This document shows positions 54,247 to 62,890 of a stretch of 62,890 nt of DNA, in pieces. Where the stretch lies: the NCBI GenBank assembly GCA_026419775.2, contig JAOPGA020001174.1, positions 1-62,890 of the forward strand, in the 5' to 3' direction. This stretch comes from Acrasis kona. Its lineage: Eukaryota > Heterolobosea > Eutetramitea > Acrasida > Acrasidae. The notes below the pieces were generated by a model. It was not told where the DNA came from, searched no databases, and worked only from the letters and a program-made list of their open reading frames with translations. Within the stretch, counting starts at the first letter, position 1. Each line of letters begins with the position of its first letter. A program made the position numbers and the translations under genes.

Positions 54247-56125
54247 TTAAGAACAAGGGTTCCTGAAACCCATGTATTCTTTATTCACAATGTCCATGAC
54301 TATTTGATAGATTCCAACAGCGCCCATGGATCCTCCACTCACAATGATAGATAAAGCAACAATAGCCACCACGTAGCTCTGTCTCTTGTACTTTTTGATA
54401 AGTACACCAACTCCATATTGACCCAAGCCTCCTGCGAGTACTCCGAAAAAGAAGAACCACAAACCATAATCCCACCTAATTGCTCCCATTAGTGCAAATT
54501 GAGCCAGAGTAGATGAGGAAGTGAAGAACTACAAAACTTTAAAATACACAACAAAAATTAAATTACAATCATGAAAGAAGATGTTGATGTTACAACTTGA
54601 GGAACCATTCCTAACTCTAATAGTAGAGGTCCCGTTATCATTCCACCTCCAATTCCCAAAAGACCAGCAACAATACCTGCGCTCAAGAAAAGCGTAGGGA
54701 TCAGTATGGCATTCCTCAAAGTCCACATGATATCCCCTTCGACAAATGGATACTTGTAGGCTACCTTCTTCTTGTGGCGAGCATAAGTGTACAAACCGGC
54801 AGCGTAGGAGATTATAAATAGGATTGGGAAGGTTAGTCCTGTAACCAACCAGTAGGGGATTGTACACATTTTAATTCCAACAAAACTTGGAGCAGATCTT
54901 CCTCCCTTCAGTAATGAAGCTACGAAAACAATAATCCATGATCCTGTTAAGAAAATTAAAGTGAATAATGGGAATCTTCTAGAGTCTGATTTGATCATCT
55001 TCTCTAATGCAATTTTATCGGCTACATCAGTCTCTTTTTTGTTGTTAGTCAAAGTTAAATGTGTTTAAAATACGTTGTTCTAGCTCTTGTTCAATTTGCT
55101 GTTATATGATGTGAATTTGAATGTTTAAAGAAAAAAACTTACGTCGGGTGAATTTCTTCCTAGTTCGACATCTGTCAACTCGGACTTGTGTTGTTGGTCG
55201 ACGTCCGTCATTTCCTCTTCCTCAAGTTTAGAATTAGGATCCCCTTCTTCTTCTTCTTCCAAAGCATCGCTAGTAAGGCGTAGGTGTGGTTTTTGAGCTT
55301 CCTTCGTGCGAGCTTCTTTCTCTGCTTTGTATGTTTTGATTCCATTCTTTACTGTACGATAGGTTGTGAAACACAATAAGACACATAAAAGCACAATAAT
55401 CAACCAAGAGGGGAACATGATGTTGAAGAGTACCCCAAGAATGGTCCCCGACAATACAATTGGTTGAGTCACCAAAGACACACTATAGTTTATAACGGGT
55501 CTGTCAGCATGAGGGTGCTTTGTGAATGCTAATGGTTGTCAATCATGATTAACATTGCATTTACCTAAAAGGGCAAAGTTGGAACAAGAAGAACCAAAAA
55601 TCAAAACAGTCGATAAAGGAACTGCGACCTGAGGGCTCATCTTTCCAAGTAGCAGAAGCATGGACACGTAGATTCCACCTCCACCGATACCACTGCTGGC
55701 GCAAAGCATACCACCAAGTGTGCATATAATTGTCGCAAAAATCTCGCCTATGTTCGGCGGGAACAAAGGTTTTTGTCCGCAAAGATTTATATTGTCTTGC
55801 TTAGTGAATGTTTCATTCAGATTGTTAACTTCAATAGTAACAAGACTCTCCCTGCAAACAAAGCTAGGGTAGTTTGAGCACTGATCGTCCCTTTCACACG
55901 ACCTATTCACATTAGTACTCGAGAAACATTATTTGCTCACCTGCACACGTTGTTGATGCATGATAAGTAATCACCACATTCGTGTAATGTTGTACAGTTC
56001 TGGCCATAGTATTCTAAAGTGTTCCCATTCGAAATGATCCTTTCATATTCTACTTCTTCATACGTTGAGCAAGCAGTAAAGCTCGCCACTATGCTAACGA
56101 CGATGAGGAACAAGACCAACCTCAT
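54247..56125 (-). CDS. TauE/SafE-type anion exporter with an N-terminal signal peptide
   Basis: Five exons (56125-55941, 55902-55565, 55528-55143, 55031-54567, 54528-54247) keep phase with introns of 36-38 bp and one of 111 bp, giving 551 residues. A signal peptide (Met-Arg-Leu-Val-Leu-Phe-Leu-Ile) and a cysteine-rich extracellular domain of about 100 residues precede the membrane part. Two TauE-type glycine motifs are visible, Ser-Gly-Ile-Gly-Gly-Gly-Gly-Ile and Leu-Gly-Ile-Gly-Gly-Gly-Met-Ile, with Lys-His-Pro-x-x-Asp-Arg-Pro between helices as in eukaryotic family members. Relatives move sulfite, sulfonates or related anions. The third intron has an A-rich acceptor (aaaaaagag) but an ideal ACTAAC branch site. 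Confidence 0.85.
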
Positions 56126-56602
56126 CAGCTGTTTATGATTATGTTGTAATCTGATAGATAATTCGGAAAACACTCAATTTTGAAGGCGGAGAATACCATC
56201 ATGTAACTATCATGTAACTATTATATGCGTTTATGTAACAATAGACCTTTCATGTTAGAATCATTTTTATTTGAGTTGGTGGGCAATCTCCTTTACGGCA
56301 CTCTGTCGGTCTAACCATAACCAATCACAAGAGAGAACAATGTATTATTCATGGTTATTGTTGACGGACAGTCACCAGTTAGTCAATCGGTATTATACGA
56401 TGCATTGACTGGTGCAGTTCATTCATCTTATATATGGCTCACATAAACTCAGCTTTCGGATAACTCAGCTTTATTATTTAGGCCTCAAATTTTGAAGGAG
56501 AGATGCTTGCGTTCCATTTCTAATTATGTTTGGTGGTATTTTGTAATCTTGTTGGGGATTTGGCACTACAGGCTATTAAAAAGCTCAATTGTTCGTTAGG
56601 GT
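56126..56602. other. Divergent promoter region with a tandem repeat and a long hairpin
   Basis: atcatgtaact is repeated in tandem at 56198-56219. The inverted pair caccagt-tag-tcaat (56373-56387) and attgactggtg (56404-56414) can form a stem with one bulge. Both lie between the oppositely directed TauE and coiled-coil genes, so regulatory sites are plausible. No TATA box or known element was recognised. Confidence 0.4.
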
Positions 56603-59600
56603 ATGAATGATAACTGGCAGTCTTATCTGTCAACCATCATCGATAAAACTAGCCATAACCTGTCTTATCCATCAGTTTCCCCTTCATCACCATCGAGAAG
56701 TAGAAACTTCCAAAGCTATACTCAGAATGTAAGAACATCAATGGACGATTCCGTACGACAATCGCAAGAGAGCATACCAAACAATGAATTTAGAAGAATA
56801 CATAACCAAACTCTTTGCGACGTAGATGATATGAGGTCAGAAATTGAGTCATTCCGAAGGATGTTTGAGAGATTTAAAAAAGAGGTTCTTATGGAGTTGG
56901 AAGCACGCACATCTTTGGTTACAACCAAGTTGAAAGATGATGTAAGTTGATTAATTTATTACCCAAACTTACTTGTAGGTTTTTGTGCACTTGGAGACTG
57001 TAAAGATTGAAAAGAGAAGGGAAGTAGAGCAGCATGAATCCTTACTGAAGACAAGAATTGAAGGTAATTGTTATGAATGAAGATGACTTACATTGAAAAA
57101 GATTTTGAGTCCATTAAAAATAAGTATAGTGATTGTATAAATACTATAGAGGATGCTTTAGCAGACATTCGTGAGGATTCACAAGTTCACATCTCGACCG
57201 TCGTTGACGTTCTGTCCCAGTTCAAAGAAAAAATCGAAGACCACTATAGGCGATCTCGTGATTTGGACATGAAGATTGACACGAATCATAACATTATCTT
57301 GGATCGTAATCAAAGGGACAAAGACGATAGAGAGTACGACTTCAATAAATTCAAAGACACAATAAACAACCGCCACGACGAGCTCATAAGAAGAATAGAT
57401 AAATCATACAAAGATTGTATCGCTTCACAAACTACTGTGGAGGGTCGCATGATAGCAAGCATGGTAGATTCGACGAGAAGGGTTGATCAAATAGAGCAAC
57501 TACTACCAATCGAAACAAGGCGCTGGCAGGATAAGCTGGACCAAACAAGTCGTCAAATGGAACAAACACGTCGACAGTGGTCGGAGAGGATGGATTCAGA
57601 AATAGGGGACCTTCGAACTGCACTACAATTAGATAGAGAGTTAATTGAAGCCATTCGTAAAAATAACAATTCACAAATAGAAATAGCATCGTTCAAATCG
57701 AAGCATGAAGCAGACATTGTTGGTTTAAAGTCACATTTTCAAGCTGAAGTAGATCAATGTCGCAAGGCAACAACGGACACATCACAAGAGGTCACAGCAC
57801 TTAAAAATAGAATTGTGCTTTTGGAAAGCATGATGTTCTCAACACAATCAGAAGTGGCCCAGACCCGTGAAGATTCCAAAACTCAACAATTATCTCATTC
57901 GGATTCAGTTTTAAAAATCGAACAAACCATTTCACAAATCAAACAACACACAGCAATAGAAATACAAAACATGCACAAAATATTCTCTCAAAAAGAAGCC
58001 AGCATGGAGTTATTATACAACAAATTAAACCAATTGGATTCCAGAGCCGATAACATCATTTCTGTGGAAGAGTTCAATCGCCTACAATTAGATTTAAAAT
58101 ACATTCAAGGCAACCATTCACAAATAGACGATAGAATGAGAAGATTACAATCAGAATGCGACGAGAGGATTGATAATTTAAGAAAAAGAGTTTTTGCAAT
58201 AGAGAGCACTCCCGCAGCGCCTTTTGTAACACAAGCGCAGCAATACATTCCAACCATCAACTCTCCACCAACACCGTTAACTGCTCAAAGTAATGTCGAG
58301 TTGACTAGAAAAGAAACACCAGTCGAGAAGAATGCACATCAACACATCACAGCCAGTCAACAACAAGACCACAAACCAATTAAAGAAAATAAAGAACAAA
58401 TCAACTTTCAATTACCACCACAACCCAAACCGGTAGCCGCTCAAAAACAATTAACACCTCCATCACCCGATGTGACGCGTAATGATGACGAAGATGACAT
58501 TGTGGACGAAATTATAGAGGAGGAAGTAATTGATGAATCAATCGACGAACAAGAAGAAAACGTAATTGAAGAGAATGTGGACAGCGACAATGAAGAACAA
58601 GATCAAATCAACATTACAAACAAGAGTCAATCGGAAACCAAAAAACCAACAAAATCACAAACGTCACCAATTCAATCAAAAACATCATTTTCGTTTGATT
58701 TTGATTCTTATCCAACGACAATTAAAAAATCAACATTTAAATTTGATTTTGATGACGATGATACAGATTCATCAACCAAACAAGAAGAAAAGAAGACATC
58801 ACCACCATCGTCATTCAAATTACCAACCAATCATGAAGAAAGTGATTTGAAATTACCAACGCCTCCCCAATCGCTTCCATCCACTCCCCCATCCATCCGA
58901 TCACTACCACCAACACCCCACTCCAATCCTCCAAAATCACCAATCACATTTAGCATCGATCAAAATGAAGTTCGACACGATAACAATGAAGATGATGATG
59001 ATGATGATCTGAGCGATTTAAATAGCGATAGAGGACCACCCCAACCAACTCCCAAATTCATTCCCCATCTCCATCTTGATCAATTACATTCAAAATCATC
59101 ACCACCACCAACTACTCACGATGATGAACCTATTCAACAAGAAGAGATAGAAGAACAAATGAATGACTTGCCACCCATACCACAACAACAACAACAACAA
59201 CAACAACAACCCATCATCAATCAAAAACAAGAAGATGATCAAGCGAATGATTCTGATTCAAAATATAAATCTACATTGGAGATTTTGAAACAAAGAAGAG
59301 CAAAGAGATTTACGGTGGTTACCAAACCAAAGAAGAGTGATCCATTAGATGATGAAGACGAAAAGCAAGGTGTTGAAAAGAATAAACTAGATGAACCAGC
59401 AGAACCATCATCAATAGTAATCGAACCTACCACCAATCAACCACCACCATCACCACCACTACCTACTCATCAAGAAGAAGAAGAAAAGAACGATGATGAT
59501 GAATTATTTGATATTGTAGATGAGAATCCAGATTTAAAAGACGAACGAGATGAATCGAATAAAGAAGAAGATCAAAAGGAACCTAGTGACGATATGAATG

Positions 59601-61390
59601 ATTTGATAGGTTCGTTACAAGATGAAAAGGATTCTGATTCAATGATGAATTCACCAAAACAACAAGATGAACATCAAGATGATCAATTTGATGCATCATC
59701 GTCACCTATCCATACAAATCAACAACAAGATGATGATGATGACATTAAAGATGATTTTGAAGATGATGAACGAAAAGAAGAATATTATGGTGCAACCGTG
59801 ATCAATAACGATGATGATGATTTTGATCATGAAATAAAGGATGATGATTATGGTGCTACTGTAACTAACGACGATGATGATTTGAATAATGCAAGCAGTA
59901 ACCATTATGGTGCATCATCTATAGTGGACGATGATGATGATCAACAACAGGATGTAAATAATGACACAAAACAAAATGACGATGATGATGATTACTTTGG
60001 AGCATCGATAACAAATGATGATCATTATGGTGCAACAGTAGTCACGGATGATGAAGATGACGATAGCACATCATCATCAAGTAACAATGCACATCAAATC
60101 AATACAAGTACTATAAAACAAAATCAACAAGATGATATGGATGATTTGATCAATTCCATACAAGATGATGATGACGATGATTTTGAATCATCAAAACAAA
60201 ACGATCATGATGACAATCACTATGGTGCTACAGTAATCAACGATGACACAAACCAAAATGATCATGATGATGATCACTATGGTGCCACTATAGTCAATGA
60301 CGACAAACAAGATCATCATACCTCAATATCAAAACAACATGAAGAAGAAGAGAATAACAAACAACAAGATGATGATGATTATGGTGCTACAGTCGTTCAT
60401 GATGATGATGATCATGATAATGACAATAACAATGATCATTATGGAGCAACCGTCATTGACGATGACGATCAAGACAATAACAATTATGGAGCAACTGTTA
60501 TTGACGACGACGATCACTTTGGAGCATCATCAATCACTCAAGACGACAACAATCAAGAAGAAAACAATGACGACCCCATTCAACCCGATGCATCAACGAC
60601 AAATCAACAAGATGACATGGACGATTTGATCAATTCCATACAACAAGATGACGACGACGATGATCACTTTGGTGCATCATCAATGGCACAAGATCATGAC
60701 GAAACAAACGATAACAATGATGATCACGGTCACCACCAACAAGATCAAAACACATCATCCGCACAACCACCTAAACAAGAAACAAAAAATAGTGGTTGGA
60801 ATCGTCTGAGAGCACGCATGGGTGCACTTGGTTCAATCAAAGAACTTCACGAGCGCACAACTGCCAATTTCGATGGAATAGATATTGATCAAGATGGTAC
60901 ATTACCAGATGACCTCGATGATGGATTCTTACAAAATGACGACGACGGTGATGAAGATGACAATGATGATTTTGATGATTTGGGATCTGATTTGGATTTG
61001 GATGTGGGTGAAGCATCAACCAAGAAATTCATAAAGACAAATAACAGCAATCCATCGAGTAGGAGCACAACTCCTAGTTTGTTGAGCAGGAGCAGCACTC
61101 CGAATCCAAAAAAGAAGGGGTATATATCTGGGTTGACCAGCGGTATGTTTGGGGCCAAAGATGATGAGGATACACATGAGAAGGAAGAGAGTGAAGAGGA
61201 AGATGACGAGGATGATGGTGGTGGACATGATATGGATGATTTTATGAATAGTTTATCGATGAATGGTAAGAGTGGTGGGGTGCTTGCGAAGAGTAGGAAT
61301 GTGTTTGAGGATGATGATCAAGAAAAGAAGAAGAAGGAGAAAGTGAAGGTATCGAAGAAGGATGATGACGACGATGAATTTGATTTTTGA
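56603..61390 (+). CDS. Giant coiled-coil protein with acidic YGAT repeats
   Basis: Three exons (56603-56941, 56979-57063, 57102-61390) with introns of 37 and 38 bp give 1,570 residues. Residues about 85-500 form coiled coils typical of a cytoskeletal or basal-body rod. The second half is disordered and acidic. It contains 12 copies of (Tyr/Phe)-Gly-Ala-(Thr/Ser), mostly before an Asp run, and four copies of Asp-Met-(Asp/Asn)-Asp-(Leu/Phe)-(Ile/Met)-x-Ser. Two Phe-x-Phe-Asp-Phe-Asp segments occur mid-protein, and the C-terminus is Phe-Asp-Phe. One EF-hand-like loop, Asp-Ile-Asp-Gln-Asp-Gly-Thr-Leu, lies near residue 1,375. I do not recognise the protein; a multivalent binding scaffold is inferred. 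Confidence 0.82.
59785..60690 (+). repeat. YGAT-coding repeat region
   Basis: DNA units of the form tatggtgc(t/a)ac, followed by runs of gatgat, recur here with irregular spacing. They encode the 12 Tyr/Phe-Gly-Ala-Thr/Ser motifs within the giant coiled-coil gene. The irregular spacing and synonymous variation argue that the protein motif, not only the DNA, is kept. Confidence 0.8.
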
Positions 61391-61421
61391 ATATTGTAAA
61401 TAAATTTTAATTACCAACATT

Positions 61422-61618
61422 TTAGTATCCTTCAGAAAAGTCACCTTGCGGTTGATCGAATCCGTCATTGTCTTGTTGGTCATAATAGTCTTGTGAATAT
61501 CCAGAGTTTTGTCTAATCCAGCTCTAGGCACCGATCTGGCTCTAGACGATGGACGAGCTAAGGCAGCAGTGCTTAGTAGCATTAAACATAGGGAGATAAG
61601 CAGAACATATGACCTCAT
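61422..61618 (-). CDS. Possible small secreted peptide
   Basis: It starts with a clean signal peptide, Met-Arg-Ser-Tyr-Val-Leu-Leu-Ile-Ser-Leu-Cys-Leu. After Ala-Leu-Ala-Arg-Pro the frame changes to one encoding a Tyr/Gln/Asp/Gly-rich tail that ends at TAA (61422-61424). A 35-bp GTCTAG...TTAG intron would join them into about 52 residues. That donor is unusual, so an indel or a fully in-frame longer reading (about 121 residues) remains possible. The mature peptide would be acidic and tyrosine-rich, without cysteines. Its stop is 31 bp from the convergent coiled-coil gene's stop. The function is unknown. Confidence 0.4.
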
Positions 61619-61737
61619 TTTTAGAAAGTTGAGATTAGCTCATCTACTTTTATTAATAGTACAATGTTAGACCATATTAGTAATGAAAAGACAAGAAGTT
61701 TGTTAGTTTACAAAAATGTCATTTTTTATAAAGTAAA

Positions 61738-62415
61738 TCATGTCGAAGTCACTTTAACAGAAATACCTCCCGACCAGTCAGTTCTTAGTGTTAGTGTGCC
61801 ATCACCACTTCCAATCGTCCCAGAGGTTGATGTTCCAGTTACACCAACGCCACCAACATTTACATTATTACTTCGTCCTGGTAACGTTGCATACTTTCCA
61901 TTAAAATCTCCCTGGTTTTCTACGAGCCCAATATAACACCATGAGCAATAAAAGTTCATGTCTCTGGAACCAATGATTCTGTTGAGATTCTGCGTTCCTC
62001 CTCTTGTGTTCGTTGAAATGGCTCCTGGTACAATAGTGACGTTGGATGTGGAGTTATAATTAATGTAGTGATTGTATAGTTGATCAATGTTAACGGTTCC
62101 ATCTCTAGCTGATATTGTAGCATTTGATATGGTACAATTCTTAATGTTGATGCTTCCGTCGAGAGAGTTGCTCAAAAGTGTGTAGTAGGACACCGTGTCA
62201 TTAATGTTGATTGTTCCGGTTGAACCGCTCACTGTGATGGTTGGACTACTTACAGACTATAATTGTTATTGTTATGAATAACTAACGGTAGACTCACGTT
62301 TACAGTAATAATGTTTGATCCTCCATTAATTGTTAATCTTGCAAGATTTAGTCTACTGCTGCCACTTTGGAAAGAAACCTAATCTTTGCATTCTAATAAA
62401 TAAAAAGGGCTTACG
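61738..62415 (-). CDS. Secreted beta-helix-like adhesin/repeat protein, 5' end missing
   Basis: Exons 62378-62298 and 62256-61738 (41-bp intron) encode about 200 residues rich in Asn, Thr, Ser and Gly, with repeated Gly-Ser-Ile-Asn-Ile, Gly-Thr-Val-Asn-Ile and Gly-Thr-Ile-Asn-Ile rungs of about 20-25 residues. This is the look of a right-handed beta-helix as in surface or cell-wall repeat proteins of protists. A 36-bp intron (62379-62414) leads upstream, but the frame meets TAG two codons before that donor, and unrelated sequence follows. The 5' part is therefore missing or displaced. The C-terminus ends near 61738 without a membrane anchor. Confidence 0.5.
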
Positions 62416-62890
62416 TCACCCTAATTAATTAAAGATCCATTTTCGTCCGGTTTTGAGACCCCGGAACCGTACTAAAAGTTCAGTTTTGGGTAATTAGAAA
62501 ATAAACTGTTTATTGTTCAAAAAGTACAAAAACCGTTCTGTCAAAATGTACTCTTGGTACAATAATGGCCACCGAGAAAACCATCAAAAAGTACGATTAT
62601 TGATCATCTACAAATTCTCATCTGCCCTATTGGTACATAATCGTACGCTCTAGTGTACTCCTACTGTCGTCTTAGTTTGGCGCACCTTGATGATCTCAAT
62701 CTAACTTTCGGTGTTCTGATAATGATCAAGCTCTTCCTTCCACTTATATTCCCCTGAATCAGGGTACGTGCTTCTTGACCCTTAGTTTTCCTTCCTACTT
62801 GCCCACTTATTGATTTATAGCTGCCATCATGATGTTGGTTTCTGCAGGTTGCCACAGAGGCTCTTTGTTGATTAGAATAGTGCAGTGGCT
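62416..62890. other. Right-end sequence of unknown origin, possibly mobile
   Basis: No gene was recognised. The minus strand has a 64-codon basic frame (62661-62855) with a Val-Arg-Leu-Arg-Ser-Ser segment, without known similarity. Tagged AT-rich palindromic bits such as ggtacaataatggc occur. It abuts the truncated beta-helix gene, so it could be the end of an inserted element that continues past the window. Confidence 0.3.

Noticed and set aside
59702-59905. Ile/Val-rich minus-strand frames opposite the coiled-coil gene
   Set aside because: They are antisense of Asp-rich codons (gat read as atc) and have no independent support.

Overview
The window looks like draft nuclear DNA of a free-living amoeboflagellate-type protist, most likely a heterolobosean of the Naegleria/Acrasis kind. 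The evidence is short GT-AG introns (mostly 36-43 bp), very compact gene spacing, a cyanobacterial-style kinase/STAND ATPase/GAF/class III cyclase fusion, a PTEN-formin, a Na,K-type P-ATPase, a TauE-type exporter, and Asp/Asn/Gln-rich proteins. The lineage is inferred from gene style, not from a marker gene; the eukaryotic assignment is certain (WDR82, CEBPZ/Noc1, eS17, formin).

Bases 1-14,700 are a transposon graveyard with no recognisable host gene. In order it holds a DDE-type transposase fragment, a retroelement RNase H fragment, a PIF/Harbinger-like transposase remnant, a C2H2 finger fragment, a tyrosine recombinase gene behind a strong hairpin, a piggyBac C-terminal remnant, a fossil retroviral-type integrase, and an Ulp1-like cysteine protease. 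A 2.1-kb element with TTAA ends follows. Last is an IS630/Tc1-type transposase remnant split by an apparently complete pogo/Tigger-like transposon (24-bp inverted repeats, TA duplication, intact 493-aa transposase). All seven unresolved bases (N) lie between 4155 and 9456.

From 14,800 to the right end the window is host-gene-dense on both strands. The genes are a thioredoxin-fold/PRXL2-like protein; CEBPZ/Noc1; a ZZ zinc-finger protein; a broken ABC-2-permease-like remnant; a 1,997-aa kinase-ATPase-GAF-adenylate cyclase-ankyrin protein; a C2-G-alpha fusion lacking the catalytic Gln; WDR82/Swd2; aconitase; a PTEN-C2-FH1-FH2 formin; an unknown nuclear protein; eS17 with the start codon alone in exon 1; a truncated HEATR1/Utp10 copy; an MFS transporter; an F-box-like protein; a Na,K-type P-ATPase; an ABC half-transporter; a secreted serine hydrolase; an unknown disordered protein; a TauE/SafE transporter; a 1,570-aa coiled-coil protein with acidic YGATV repeats; a possible small secreted peptide; and a 5'-truncated secreted beta-helix-like gene.

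There is no obvious operon-like pathway grouping. The shared features are tight convergent gene pairs (stop codons 7, 15, 31 and 57 bp apart), AATAAA signals that often overlap the stop codon, and signalling/cytoskeleton proteins with unusual domain fusions. Several conserved host genes carry single frame breaks, so either young decay or residual assembly indels must be considered.
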